Assembly (NCBI RefSeq): GCF_036347135.1
Contig: NZ_CP108938.1
Location: 9,300,001-9,364,000 of the forward strand
Direction of reading: 5' to 3'
DNA from: Streptomyces sp. NBC_00775
GTDB lineage: Bacteria; Actinomycetota; Actinomycetes; Streptomycetales; Streptomycetaceae
DNA: 64,000 bases
Position 1 is the first letter of the stretch; every line of letters starts with the position of its first letter. Both the position numbers and the translations under genes were made by a program. The notes under the pieces are model-generated. The model did not search any database. It was given only the letters and a program-made list of their open reading frames with translations, and was not told the origin of the DNA. Below are positions 37,026-46,476 of this stretch, one piece after another.

Positions 37026-37061
37026 GGGGCCCGGGCCTGTCTCCGGACGGGTCCGGGCCCC
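37026..37061 (+). terminator. Hairpin after xylA
   Basis: Nine-bp perfect arms GGGGCCCGG and CCGGGCCCC flank an 18-base loop, 12 bases past the xylA stop. This is a typical GC-rich streptomycete intrinsic terminator without a T-run. Confidence 0.75.
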
Positions 37062-37193
37062 GTGTTCTCCCTCTGTGGATCTCCGTGGAATTCCGCGCGG
37101 AATGCTCCGGAATCATGCGATCCATGGCATGAGTCCGTATCAACTTCCGTACAGGGGTCGCGTCATGACCGGTTCGAGGCGACTCTTGGCGGT

Positions 37194-38081
37194 ATGGCCA
37201 TGCCGCCCGTACCGCCCCAGCCCCCTCGGCCGCCGGGAGACACGCCGCCTCCTGGAGGCGGTGGTTTCGGCCCTCCTTCCGGCGGCTATGGACCTTCACC
37301 CGGCGGCTACGGTCCGCCTCCTGGCGGCTATGGTCCGCCCTCGCAGGGCGGTAGTCGGCCTCCCGGACAGGGCGGCGGGGGCTGGCAGCCGCCACCGCCT
37401 CCTGGATCGCCCGGTGGGCCAGGAGGCCATCGTGGGGGCGGACGACGCCGCAGTCCCCTGTTCCTCGTGCTCGCCGTGATCGTGGCCGTGGGAGCCATCG
37501 TCGCCGTTGCCGTGGTGATCACCGGCGGAAACGGCAAGCAGGACAAGAAGTCGCCCACCGAGAGCAGCGGGGCTACGGGGAGCTCTCCGAGCCCCTCGCT
37601 GATCATCCCGTCCGAACTGCCGTCCTTTCCCTCCGGAGTGCCCAGCGTCACGCCGACGCTGCCCTCGGAGGTACCCAGCGGATTGGTGCCGAGCGACCTC
37701 CAGTCGCTCTTCCCGACCCTCGCGAACGACGAAGTGCCGTACTACATGCTGCAGAAGGGCGACTGCTTCGACACGAGCAACGGCCTGCCCGGGCAGGCCG
37801 TCAAGCGCTCGTGCACCAAGCCGCACGACGCCGAGATCGTGAAGGTCGCCGAGCTCAACGGCAGTTACACGACCGACGCCGCCCTCAAGAAGGCCGCGTC
37901 CGCACTGTGCGAGTCGACGCTGGAACGCAAGTCGACCAGGCAGCCAGCAGGCACCGTACGCGGCACTCTCGTGCAGTACCCGGACTCCAGCGGCTACAAG
38001 ACAGGCATCGACAACGTCGCCTGCAGTCTGGCGGCGGACGTCGGCGAGGGCACCCACAAGCTGACCAAGCCGCTGAAGTGA
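37194..38081 (+). CDS. Proline/glycine-rich membrane protein with septum-formation-like C-terminal domain
   Basis: About 295 residues. The first ~85 are Pro/Gly/Tyr-rich with repeated GGYGP units. One transmembrane helix (LFLVLAVIVAVGAIVAVAVV, about 88-110) follows, then a Ser/Pro-rich stalk. An extracytoplasmic domain contains GDCFDTSNG, RSCTKPHDAEIVKVAEL and IDNVACSLAAD, with four cysteines probably in disulfides. This C-terminal pattern resembles the septum-formation/DUF4190-associated domain of actinobacteria. ATG 37194 or 37200 may be used; neither has a strong ribosome site, and the frame is open upstream to 37062. Function unknown. Confidence 0.7.
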   Translation: MAMPPVPPQPPRPPGDTPPPGGGGFGPPSGGYGPSPGGYGPPPGGYGPPSQGGSRPPGQGGGGWQPPPPPGSPGGPGGHRGGGRRRSPLFLVLAVIVAVGAIVAVAVVITGGNGKQDKKSPTESSGATGSSPSPSLIIPSELPSFPSGVPSVTPTLPSEVPSGLVPSDLQSLFPTLANDEVPYYMLQKGDCFDTSNGLPGQAVKRSCTKPHDAEIVKVAELNGSYTTDAALKKAASALCESTLERKSTRQPAGTVRGTLVQYPDSSGYKTGIDNVACSLAADVGEGTHKLTKPLK

Positions 38082-38082
38082 G

Positions 38083-38128
38083 CGGCACGCACGCGTGGCC
38101 GATGTTCACCGCCCACGCGCGCGTGCCG
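38083..38128. terminator. Bidirectional hairpin between convergent genes
   Basis: Sixteen-base arms (CGGCACGCACGCGTGG, 38083-38098; CCACGCGCGCGTGCCG, 38113-38128) pair at 15 of 16 positions around a 14-base loop. It lies directly after the membrane-protein stop and just before the stop of the opposite-strand gene. Confidence 0.8.
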
Positions 38129-38147
38129 TACGACATGTGTCCCGAGG

Positions 38148-39491
38148 TCAGATCCCGCGCGGCAGCCGCACGTAGGTGACCGTCGTCTCGATTCCGCTGT
38201 CCACCAGCCGGCCCTGCGCGTCGAACGCGCCCGCCCCGTCGGTCATCCCGAAGTCGTTGTCGTTGATCAGAGCGAGCGTGTCGTGGTCCACCCGCGCGAC
38301 GCCCTCGATCTTGCCGGGCACCCCTTCGACCGTGCCCAGGTCCACGACCAGACGCTTGGGCAGCACAGGGACACCGGCCGCCGCCGGGTCGTCGAGCTGC
38401 TCCAGGGAGGGGGACGTCGTGTCGGTGTCCCACGCGCCGCCGAGGATGTTCGCGTCCCGCGTGAGCTTCACCCACTGCAGCCGGGCCGCCTTGTCGGTGC
38501 GCTCCTCGACGAGCAACCGATCACGGCCGACGGCCACCACGGAGGAGATCTTCAGCTCGGACGTGTCGTCCTCGCTCGGGTCGACCACGTTCACCGGGTC
38601 GAAGCGGTACGCGTACTCGGCCGTCACCGCGAGCTTCTTGGGTGAGAAGCGCAGCAGCCGCGTCGTGCGCGAGGCGTCACCCGCGGCGCCGTCCGGCAGC
38701 GAGAGCGGACTCTGTACGGCCATCACCAGGTCACCGCCCGGCAGTTGGGCGAGCCCCTCGAAGCCACGGTTGATCTTCCGGTGCAGCAGGATGGCCGGCA
38801 GCGCCTCGACGACCGGATAGTCCGTGCCGGTCAGGTTCAGCCCCTTGGGCACGTAGCGCGTGAGCACCTTCCCGCGCGCGGAGACATGGATCAGCGAAGG
38901 ACCGTACTCGTCGATGAGCCAGAAGGAGCCGTCCTCGGCCCGCACGATGCCCTCGGTGTCCACACCGTTCGCGTCGTACGCGAGCGGGGTCTGCGCGTCA
39001 TAGGAGTACGGCGCTTCGTCGCGCCCCGCCTGGTTGGGCAGCCCGGTGACGGGCTTCCCGGAGGACGTGGTGATCGGGATCGCGTCAAGCACCTTCACGG
39101 CGTCACCGGACACCCCGATCTTCACGATCGCCGGGTCGAAGCCCGGCACCGGGAACGTCCGCCGCTTCTTGCCGTCCACCTTGATCTGGCCGTTGGGCCC
39201 ACGGTCGGTGACCGTCCAGAACTCGCCCTTGCGTCCGGCCGGGAAGATGTCACTGCCGATTCCGCCGAGGTCCACGCCGCGGTCGTCGTCCACCGTCCCG
39301 GGCAGCAGCGCGTTGCTGAACGCGCCCAGCGGGATGTCGCCGAGCGTTGCGGTGCGTGTCGCGCTCGGCTGCGACGGGTCGCTCGCCCCGCTCGCGGTAC
39401 CGGCCACCACGAAGACGGCCAGCACCGCGAGCGGCACGCCCGCGGCGACGGATCGGTGGAGATGGCGCCGGCCGGCGGCGTGCGGGAACAT
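38148..39491 (-). CDS. Secreted esterase-like phytase family protein
   Basis: This 447-residue exported protein starts at ATG 39491, preceded by GGAGG with four bases of spacing. A Sec signal peptide is seen (basic RRHLHR, then hydrophobic VPLAVLAVFVVAGTASGA). The mature part is a beta-propeller-like domain of the esterase-like phytase family. Visible segments are GGIGSDIF, EFWTVTDRGPNGQI, DTEGIVRAEDGSFWLIDEYG, GFEGLAQLPGGDLVMAVQS and ALINDNDFG. Members are calcium-binding and often annotated as phytase-like, but few are tested. It could act on phosphate esters or simply bind. A possible upstream start would add ~32 residues and spoil the signal peptide. Confidence 0.82.
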   Translation of the reverse strand: MFPHAAGRRHLHRSVAAGVPLAVLAVFVVAGTASGASDPSQPSATRTATLGDIPLGAFSNALLPGTVDDDRGVDLGGIGSDIFPAGRKGEFWTVTDRGPNGQIKVDGKKRRTFPVPGFDPAIVKIGVSGDAVKVLDAIPITTSSGKPVTGLPNQAGRDEAPYSYDAQTPLAYDANGVDTEGIVRAEDGSFWLIDEYGPSLIHVSARGKVLTRYVPKGLNLTGTDYPVVEALPAILLHRKINRGFEGLAQLPGGDLVMAVQSPLSLPDGAAGDASRTTRLLRFSPKKLAVTAEYAYRFDPVNVVDPSEDDTSELKISSVVAVGRDRLLVEERTDKAARLQWVKLTRDANILGGAWDTDTTSPSLEQLDDPAAAGVPVLPKRLVVDLGTVEGVPGKIEGVARVDHDTLALINDNDFGMTDGAGAFDAQGRLVDSGIETTVTYVRLPRGI

Positions 39492-39579
39492 CGGGCCTCC
39501 TGGGGCACAACTTCGGTGACAGCGGCCAGAGTTGGCGCTGTCACCGAACGGCATGTGACCCCGAGGTGAACGTGGAGCG

Positions 39580-40860
39580 TCAACCACTCATCGGGTCGCC
39601 GCTCAGGTCCCCCTCGGCCGTGGCAAGCGCCGTGGCCGGGTCCCGCACCGCCGGTCCGGCCGGGGCCCATCGGCCCCGCTCCTTGCGATACGGCCACCAC
39701 CTGCCATCGCGCCCGAGACGCAGCTGTGTGGACCCACCGACCGCCGTCCAGCGGTTGCTTGAGGCGCGCAGCCGTGGCCGCTCGTCCTCGTCCCACGCCG
39801 ACTCCAGAGCGGCACGCGCGCGTGCCAGCGATTCCGCCTCCACGGGCCACTCGTCCTCAAGGACGGACAGCGCGGCCACACCCCCGTACCGCCAGGCGGA
39901 TACCGCCAGTCGCAGCTCCTCGCGATCGCGCCCCGAACCGACCGCGAGCCGCTGGGCGATCGCCTGCTCCGGGCTGCCGGCAGCCAGCCGCACCGCGTCC
40001 TCGGCAAGGGTCGGCTCCGCCTCGACCGCCTGCTGTCCGTGCCCGGATCCGAGCGCCTCGGCGAGCAGCCGGTACGCCTCGCCCGCTGCCGTGGTCGCGA
40101 GGAACTCCACGGCGTCCGGGTCGAGTCCGGGTGCGGGCGCGGTCTCGGTGTCCAGGGAGGGCGGCTGCCCGGGCTCCTCGGGCAGCTCCGGGAGGGCCGG
40201 CAGCGGCGGCAGGATGTCCCCGGCCGCGAACGCCTCGGCGGCGTCCACGCCTTCCTGACGAGTGTCGGGCGTGTCCGGTTCTTCCGTGGGCGCGCTGCCG
40301 CGCACCTGGAGCTCGTCCAGCAGGGCGCGTTCGCCGCGCCCCCGCATCAGCAGCAGGGCGAACGGATCCTGGTCCAGCAACCGCGCCATCTGGTAGCAGA
40401 GCGCGGCCGTGTGCCCGCAGTGGTCCCAGGCTCCGCAGCCGCACTCCGCCTCCAGATCGCCCAGTCCCGGAAGGAGTTCGACTCCGGCGGCCGCCGCGTC
40501 CTCGACCAGATGCGGCGGCATGTCACGGTCGAGCAGTGCGGCTATGTGTCCGGCGCGCTCGACGGCCATGTCCAGGAAGCGGTCCCACTGCTCCTCGGAC
40601 AGTTCCTGAAGCAGGACGTCCGCGCGGTGTGCGGTGCGGTCGCGGTCCTGGACCACGGCCGTGATGCGCCCCGGACGCACCGACACGGCCCCCACCGCTC
40701 CGGCGCGGGCGAGCCTGCGGCCCGTCTTCACCGGCTCCGAGTCCAACGCCGCGTCCTCCAGGGCCTTCAACCAGGCCTGGCCCCACCACGTCTGCGCGAA
40801 ACCCCGCCCCTGCGCGGGCGGCAGCGCGGCGAACGTACGCTCCTCGTTCCGATCCGTCAT
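39580..40860 (-). CDS. SWIM zinc-finger protein
   Basis: This 426-residue protein carries the SWIM motif CxCx(n)CxH in ECGCGAWDHCGHTAAL near residues 140-155, a zinc site used in DNA or protein binding. The N-terminus GRGFAQTWWGQAWLKALED is common to bacterial SWIM proteins. A Glu/Pro-rich middle and an Ala-rich helical C-terminus follow. Its ATG overlaps the stop of the SNF2 helicase gene by four bases. Adjacent SNF2 and SWIM genes are also known in Bacillus (ywqA-ywqB), so the two products likely work together on DNA or nucleoprotein. Exact role unknown. Confidence 0.85.
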   Translation of the reverse strand: MTDRNEERTFAALPPAQGRGFAQTWWGQAWLKALEDAALDSEPVKTGRRLARAGAVGAVSVRPGRITAVVQDRDRTAHRADVLLQELSEEQWDRFLDMAVERAGHIAALLDRDMPPHLVEDAAAAGVELLPGLGDLEAECGCGAWDHCGHTAALCYQMARLLDQDPFALLLMRGRGERALLDELQVRGSAPTEEPDTPDTRQEGVDAAEAFAAGDILPPLPALPELPEEPGQPPSLDTETAPAPGLDPDAVEFLATTAAGEAYRLLAEALGSGHGQQAVEAEPTLAEDAVRLAAGSPEQAIAQRLAVGSGRDREELRLAVSAWRYGGVAALSVLEDEWPVEAESLARARAALESAWDEDERPRLRASSNRWTAVGGSTQLRLGRDGRWWPYRKERGRWAPAGPAVRDPATALATAEGDLSGDPMSG

Positions 40861-43766
40861 CGTGTGCCCCCTCGCAGCTCCACCAGGTCGGCCAGTTCCG
40901 CATCGGTCAGCTCCGTGAGCGCCGCCTCACCGGCGCCCAGGACGGCGTCGGCCAACCGCTGTTTGCGCCGCAGCATGTCGGCGATACGGTCCTCGATCGT
41001 CCCCTCGGCGATGAGCCGGTGCACCTGGACAGGCCGGCTCTGGCCGATGCGGTACGCGCGGTCCGTGGCCTGTGCCTCGACGGCCGGATTCCACCAGCGG
41101 TCGTAGTGCACGACATGTTCGGCGCGCGTCAGGTTCAATCCCGTGCCCGCGGCCTTCAACGACAACAAGAAGACGGGGATTTCGCCCTCCTGGAAGCGCT
41201 CCACCATCGCCTCGCGCGCATGGATGGGTGTCCCTCCGTGCAGGAACTGCGTCGACACCCCGCGCGCCGCCAGGTGACGCTCTATGAGGCGAGCCATCCG
41301 CACGTACTGCGTGAAGAGCAGAACGCTCGCTCCCTCGGAGAGGATGGTGTCGAGGAGCTCGTCCAGCAGCTCCAGCTTCCCCGACCTGCCCGGGATCTTC
41401 GGCCGTTCCTCCTTGAGGAACTGGGCCGGGTGGTTGCAGATCTGCTTCAGCCCGGTGAGCAGCTTCACGATCAGGCCGCGCCGCGCCATGCTGTCCGCGC
41501 CCGAGATCTCCGCGAGAGTCTCGCGCACCATGGCTTCATACAGCCCCGTCTGCTCCTTGGTGAGCGCCACGGCACGATCGGTCTCGGTCTTCGGCGGCAG
41601 CTCGGGCGCGATCCCCGGGTCCGACTTGCGGCGGCGCAGCAGGAACGGCCGCACGAGCCGGGCGAGCCGCTCGGCCGCCGCGGGATCCTGGCCGCCCTCG
41701 ACAGCTTGCGCGTAGTGCGTACGGAACGTGCCGAGGCTGCCGAGCAGCCCGGGCGTCGTCCAGTCGAGGATCGCCCACAGCTCCGAGAGGTTGTTCTCCA
41801 CCGGGGTGCCGGTGAGCGCCACGCGCGCGCGTGCGCCGATCGTGCGCAGCGCCCGAGCCGTCGCCGAATAGGGGTTCTTCACATGCTGGGCCTCGTCCGC
41901 GACCACCATGCCCCACGGAACATCGGCAAGCCGCGGCGCGTCGAGCCGCATCGTGCCGTACGTCGTGAGCACGAACCCGCCGTCGGCCAGGCCCTCCAGG
42001 CCGCGCTGCGAACCGTGGAAACGGCGTACGGGGGTGCCGGGAGCGAACTTCTCGATCTCGCGCTGCCAGTTGCCCATCAAGGAGGCCGGACAGACCACGA
42101 GTGTGGGGCCGGTGGCCGACTCGTCGGTCTGCCGGTGCAGATGCAGGGCGATCAGCGTGATCGTCTTGCCCAGACCCATGTCGTCGGCCAGACAGCCGCC
42201 CAGACCCAAGGAGGTCATCCGGGCCAGCCAGTTGAGCCCCCGCGCCTGGTAGTCCCGCAGCGTCGCGTGGAGTGCGGCGGGCTGCCCGACCGGCTCTTGC
42301 CCCTCAGGGTCCGCGAGCCGCTCCCGCAGGGCCGCCAGCCATCCCGTGGGACGTACGTCGACCCGGTGGCCGTCGACCTCCGCGGAGCCCGTCAGAGCGG
42401 CGCTCAGCGCGTCGATGGGCGTGACCTTGCGGTCCTGCTGCGCCTGGGCGCGGCGCACCTCCCGCGGATCGACGAGGACCCACTGGTCGCGCAGCCGCAC
42501 CATGGGCCGGTTCGCCTCGGCCAGCCGGTCCAGCTCCTGCCGGGTGAGCTGCTGATTGCCCAGCGCGAACCACCAGTTGAAGGCGAGCAGCGCGTCCGCG
42601 GACAGGAAGGAGGGCGCGTCCGACGCGACCTTGCCCGGGCCCTCGTCCACCTCCGGCGGGCCGATGACCGCGCGGGCCGTCAGTTTCCGTGCCAGCTCCT
42701 TCGGCCAGTGCACGTCGACACCGGCGAACGCCAGCACGCGGGCGCCTTCACCGAGGAGTTCGGCGACCTCCTCGTCGGCGAGCTCCACGGCGTCCGGCAC
42801 GGCCGCCGAGAGCAGGGGAGCCAGCGGGGCCCAGGCGCGGGCCGCGCGGCGCAGCGCGAGCAAGGCGTCCATCCGCGCGCGAGGGCCGAAGTCCGAGGAT
42901 CCGGCCCAGACGGCGGAGGCGTCCGCCACGAGGGCCGGATCGCTCACACTGTGCAGTTGCAGCACCGCGCGGAACGCCAGCCTTGTCTCGTCCGACTCGG
43001 CCGACGCAAGTCCGGGCACCTCGACGCGCAAGGAGATCCGTACGTCCGCTTCGTGCGCCGCGGCGACGTCCGTGGCCCAGGCGCGCTGCTCGGGCAGGTG
43101 CTGGGACTCCGGCGCCGCGAAGGCCGGACCGCCCGCCGCGAGCGCCGCCGCGGGGGAGCGGGGCAGTGCGTCGGCGACAGCGTCCAGGAAAGCGCGCAGC
43201 AGCCCTTCCGGATCGGGCAGCCGCAGCGGTTCGGCGTTGTCCACCGGCATCGCGTGCGCGTCGGGCGGCATCGCGGCGGCCAGCTCGCGGATCCGCTCCA
43301 GGTCCTCCGCGCGCAGCGGACCCGCGCGCCATGCGTCGTGGTCGCCGGCTGTCAGCCCCGGCAGGAGCAGTCCGCGCGCGGCGAACTGCAGGGCGAGCAC
43401 GGCGGCCGCGCCCCAGAACGCGGTCGCCCGGTGTGCCTGGGCGGCCGCACGCGCGCGCGTGAGGACCGGCAGAGCGGCCCGTACGGGAATCAGCACGGCG
43501 GGCACGGTCACGAGCTCGACGCCCGCGTCGGTGGGCAGCACGACGGTCAGGTCCTCGGCGTCGCCGGAGGCCACCACCGGAGGGGAGTCGCCTTCGGGGT
43601 GCCAGAACGCGACGCTGCCGGCACGGGACGGATCGGCGGGCACGAACACGGCACAGCAGCGGGCCAGTTCGGAGATCTCTGCGGGAGTTGCCGCGGGAAT
43701 CCTCTGCACAGCGATGGCGCATTCCTCAAATTTGACTACTGGGCGGAGTCGCCGAAGATACACCAC
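40857..43766 (-). CDS. SNF2-family ATPase/helicase (HepA-like)
   Basis: This is a 969-residue SWI2/SNF2 ATPase. The ~480-residue N-terminal part includes an accessory SNF2-associated region (ending near DRKVTPIDALSAAL). The motor has ADDMGLGKTITLIAL (motif I, near 530), VVADEAQHVKN (motif II, DEAQ), LTGTPVENNLSELW (III), and a helicase-C lobe with FTQYVRMARLIERHL, LKAAGTGLNL and TDRAYRIGQSRPVQVHRL (V-VI). Such motors translocate on double-stranded DNA and remodel bound proteins. GTG 43766 gives the full frame; GTG 43709, after a GAGG, may be the true start. It is co-translated with the SWIM gene. Confidence 0.9.
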   Translation of the reverse strand: MVYLRRLRPVVKFEECAIAVQRIPAATPAEISELARCCAVFVPADPSRAGSVAFWHPEGDSPPVVASGDAEDLTVVLPTDAGVELVTVPAVLIPVRAALPVLTRARAAAQAHRATAFWGAAAVLALQFAARGLLLPGLTAGDHDAWRAGPLRAEDLERIRELAAAMPPDAHAMPVDNAEPLRLPDPEGLLRAFLDAVADALPRSPAAALAAGGPAFAAPESQHLPEQRAWATDVAAAHEADVRISLRVEVPGLASAESDETRLAFRAVLQLHSVSDPALVADASAVWAGSSDFGPRARMDALLALRRAARAWAPLAPLLSAAVPDAVELADEEVAELLGEGARVLAFAGVDVHWPKELARKLTARAVIGPPEVDEGPGKVASDAPSFLSADALLAFNWWFALGNQQLTRQELDRLAEANRPMVRLRDQWVLVDPREVRRAQAQQDRKVTPIDALSAALTGSAEVDGHRVDVRPTGWLAALRERLADPEGQEPVGQPAALHATLRDYQARGLNWLARMTSLGLGGCLADDMGLGKTITLIALHLHRQTDESATGPTLVVCPASLMGNWQREIEKFAPGTPVRRFHGSQRGLEGLADGGFVLTTYGTMRLDAPRLADVPWGMVVADEAQHVKNPYSATARALRTIGARARVALTGTPVENNLSELWAILDWTTPGLLGSLGTFRTHYAQAVEGGQDPAAAERLARLVRPFLLRRRKSDPGIAPELPPKTETDRAVALTKEQTGLYEAMVRETLAEISGADSMARRGLIVKLLTGLKQICNHPAQFLKEERPKIPGRSGKLELLDELLDTILSEGASVLLFTQYVRMARLIERHLAARGVSTQFLHGGTPIHAREAMVERFQEGEIPVFLLSLKAAGTGLNLTRAEHVVHYDRWWNPAVEAQATDRAYRIGQSRPVQVHRLIAEGTIEDRIADMLRRKQRLADAVLGAGEAALTELTDAELADLVELRGGTR

Positions 43767-43951
43767 TCCGGTCGGCAGGCAAGCACGGCCGAGCCGTGAC
43801 GTGGGTCACCTCGCTCGGGTGGAGTCAACACCCCTGCGGTGCGCCGGAAAGCCCCCGGACAGACACGGGTGGTGGCGCCATGGTCGCCGAAGGTCACTGA
43901 TTCGTACGTTTCATCAGGTCACCCCGTTCCCTGAGAGGCAGGAGACCCACC

Positions 43952-45007
43952 ATGCCCCTGACCGCCGCCACCCTCGCGGAACCGCCCCCAGGGGCGAGCG
44001 TGGGGCAGACCCCCGGAAGTGAGTTCGCGCCCCTTCTGCGTACCGTCAAGGGCCAGGGGCTCCTGAAGCGGCGTCATGGCTGGTACGCGCGCGAGATCGC
44101 CGTGAACGCGCTGGCCCTGGCCGGCGTCATCACCGGCGTCGCCCTGATCGGCAACTCCTGGTGGTCGCTGCTTCTCGCCCCCGTGCTCGCCGTCCTCGCG
44201 GCCCGAACGGCGTTCATAGGCCACGACGCGGGTCACTCCCAGATCACCGGCAGCTCATCCGTGAGCCGCTTGATCGGCCTGCTCCACGGCAACCTGCTCC
44301 TGGGGATGAGCTACTCCTGGTGGAACGACAAGCACAATCGCCACCACGCCAACCCGAACCACATCGACAAGGATCCCGACGTCGTCGCGGACGTCCTGGT
44401 GTTCACCAGTGAGCAGGCCAGGGACCGGGCCGGTTTCCGGCGCTGGCTGACCCGCAACCAGGCCTGGCTGTTCTTTCCGCTCACCCTCCTCGAAGGTGTC
44501 GCGTTGAAGGTCCACGGTTTCCAGGACCTTCGCCGGCAGCCGCCGCGTGAGCGGGTCGTGGAGGCCCTGCTGCTGGTGACCCACGTCGTCGCGTACGTGA
44601 CCCTGCTGCTCACTTCCATGTCTCTCGGCAAGGCTTTGGCCTTCGCAGCCCTTCACCAGGCACTGTTCGGCCTGCACCTGGGCATGGCCTTCGCGCCCAA
44701 CCACAAGGGCATGGAGATGCCCGACCCCGACGGCGAGCGCTGGGGACATCTGCGCCGCCAGGTGCTCACCTCACGCAACGTCCGCGGCGCCGTTCTGACG
44801 GACTGGTTCCTGGGCGGCCTGAACTACCAGGTCGAACACCACTTGTTCCCCAGCATGTCCCGCCCTCATCTGCGCCTCGTCCAGCCTCTGGTGCGCGCAC
44901 ACTGTCAGGAGTTGGGTATCCCTTACGCGGAGACCGGGCTCGTCGACTCCTACCGACAGGCCCTGCGCCATATGCATGAGGTCGGGGAGCCTCTCAGGGT
45001 TGAGTAG
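43952..45007 (+). CDS. Membrane fatty-acid/acyl-CoA desaturase
   Basis: This 351-residue integral membrane di-iron desaturase has all three histidine boxes: GHDAGHSQ, DKHNRHHANPNH and YQVEHHLFP. The third box with Q-x2-HH is typical of front-end-like and acyl-lipid desaturases rather than soluble acyl-ACP enzymes. Four or more transmembrane segments lie between the boxes. It introduces a double bond into fatty acyl chains using O2 and electrons from ferredoxin or cytochrome. ATG 43952 follows GAGGCAGGAGACC. Position of the double bond cannot be inferred. Confidence 0.9.
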   Translation: MPLTAATLAEPPPGASVGQTPGSEFAPLLRTVKGQGLLKRRHGWYAREIAVNALALAGVITGVALIGNSWWSLLLAPVLAVLAARTAFIGHDAGHSQITGSSSVSRLIGLLHGNLLLGMSYSWWNDKHNRHHANPNHIDKDPDVVADVLVFTSEQARDRAGFRRWLTRNQAWLFFPLTLLEGVALKVHGFQDLRRQPPRERVVEALLLVTHVVAYVTLLLTSMSLGKALAFAALHQALFGLHLGMAFAPNHKGMEMPDPDGERWGHLRRQVLTSRNVRGAVLTDWFLGGLNYQVEHHLFPSMSRPHLRLVQPLVRAHCQELGIPYAETGLVDSYRQALRHMHEVGEPLRVE

Positions 45008-45112
45008 GGGGCGCGGCTCAGGGACGTATCAGGGTCGCGGTCCGGAACCGTGGGAGGCGGGGACCCGTTCTCAGGACAGAGAGCGGCAGCAGCCGCGAAG
45101 GAGGCGACACAC

Positions 45113-45295
45113 ATGTCGAACAACGCGAAGATCGCTGCAGGAGGTGTGGCGGTCGGCCTCATCCTGCTGATCTGGCTGCCCTGGTGGGCCGCCTTCCTGA
45201 TCGTGGTGGGAGTCCCGGCGGCCGCATACCTCGCGCTGGACCCCTCGCAGCGGCGCAGGCTGCGGCGCGTCACGCGCAAGGAAATCGGCCGCTGA
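45113..45295 (+). CDS. Small two-helix membrane protein
   Basis: This 60-residue protein has a strong ribosome site (GAAGGAGG) before ATG 45113. It has two adjoining hydrophobic stretches (VAVGLILLIWLPWW and AAFLIVVGVPAAAYLAL) and a basic tail (QRRRLRRVTRKEIGR), which predicts a hairpin in the membrane with positive cytoplasmic end. I do not recognise a function. It follows the desaturase gene by 105 bases in the same direction. Confidence 0.72.
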   Translation: MSNNAKIAAGGVAVGLILLIWLPWWAAFLIVVGVPAAAYLALDPSQRRRLRRVTRKEIGR

Positions 45296-45501
45296 GGAGC
45301 CGCCGGCCTGGTGCGGCTCCGTCCCGCTCGCGGGGGTCCACCACAGCGCCGCTCGCGGGCCTGCCGTCGGTACGGCCCAGGAGCGGGGCCGCGTGCCCTG
45401 CTCCATGAGTACCTCGACACCCCGATGGGCGCCCTTCTTGTCGACCCGGACGCGAGCCGCCCGGTAGGGCACCGCCGCCGGGTGCCGTGTGGCGCGGCCG
45501 C

Positions 45502-46341
45502 TCAGCTGGGGCGTACCGCCATCTTGTCGAGGGCCTCCAGGAGGCCGGGCAGTTCCGGTCCGCGACCGACGGGCAGGACCTCCCCGGGCTCGTCGTCGAG
45601 GAGGACGAACGCGATGTCGTCGGTCCTGGCGACCAAGGACCAGCCAGGGCCGTCGGCGCGCAGCGTCCGGGCGTCACCCGTGGCGAAGGACGAGCGGACA
45701 CGGCCGAGCGGGGGCGGCGTGTCCACGTAGGAGCGTGCCTCCGCGAGGACCCGGCGGATTCCGCTGCGGGCTTCGCCGTCGCCGCCCTCCCCCTGCGGCG
45801 TGTCCTGCGCCTGCGCCTCGCCGCCCGACGTCACGAAATCGCCGTCGTCGATCTGCTCCCGCCAGGTCGCCCACTGCTGTGCGATCTCGTCGGCCCCGAG
45901 GCGACGTTGGGCCGGGCCCCAGGTGGCGGTATCCGGTGGGCTGAGCGGGGGCAGCTCCGTGAGCTCGGGCGCGGGGTCGTGCGGGGCCGGCACCCCGGGG
46001 GCCGAAACGGCGACCTCGAGGGGCCAGCCGGGCAGCGCCGCGACGACCGTGCGCTCGTCCGGCGACAAGTCCTGCTCCATCCCGCAGTCCCAGGACGCGA
46101 TGGCGACGGCGACCAGTGACACGTCGTCGACGACAACCGTCCACCGCGCGCCCTCGCCGTCCTGGCCGAGCACGAGACCGTACCCGTCGGCGAGCGGCGC
46201 GAGGCCGAGCGTCGCGCAGGCCTCCGGGTAGTCGTCCCCCAGCACGCTGGGGAACTTGGCGGGTGTCAGCAACACCGCCGTCAGCACATACAGTGCGTCG
46301 TCGTCCCCGGTGGCGACGGCGTCATCGTCCGTCCCGGCCAT
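45502..46341 (-). CDS. Conserved-looking protein of unknown function
   Basis: About 279 residues from ATG 46341, which has GGGGAGG upstream on this strand; the frame stays open to 46416. It is acidic, with no signal peptide or membrane helix. The middle has a possible alpha/beta segment (WTVVVDDVSLVAVAIASWDCGM) and the end another (WSLVARTDDIAFVLLDDEPGE). I do not recognise the family. The even codon bias and clear ribosome site support a real gene. Confidence 0.65.
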   Translation of the reverse strand: MAGTDDDAVATGDDDALYVLTAVLLTPAKFPSVLGDDYPEACATLGLAPLADGYGLVLGQDGEGARWTVVVDDVSLVAVAIASWDCGMEQDLSPDERTVVAALPGWPLEVAVSAPGVPAPHDPAPELTELPPLSPPDTATWGPAQRRLGADEIAQQWATWREQIDDGDFVTSGGEAQAQDTPQGEGGDGEARSGIRRVLAEARSYVDTPPPLGRVRSSFATGDARTLRADGPGWSLVARTDDIAFVLLDDEPGEVLPVGRGPELPGLLEALDKMAVRPS

Positions 46342-46476
46342 CCCAGCCTCCCCATCGCTACGTTCGTCGGCGCACCATAATGCGACCGGAAGGTGCTTGT
46401 CACGAGCCCGAAGCACACGCGGAGCTGCAGTTATCCGGCTGGACAGGGGCGAATCGACCGTCCCGGCCCCCTGGGG

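Noticed and set aside
40857..43766. DISARM or other phage-defence system from the SNF2 helicase
   Set aside because: No methyltransferase, DUF1998 or PLD gene is next to it, only the SWIM gene, and the pair is common in housekeeping contexts.
45296..45501. A gene in the spacer between the small membrane protein and the next minus-strand gene
   Set aside because: Several frames are open on both strands, but none has a ribosome site, family motif or clear codon bias.
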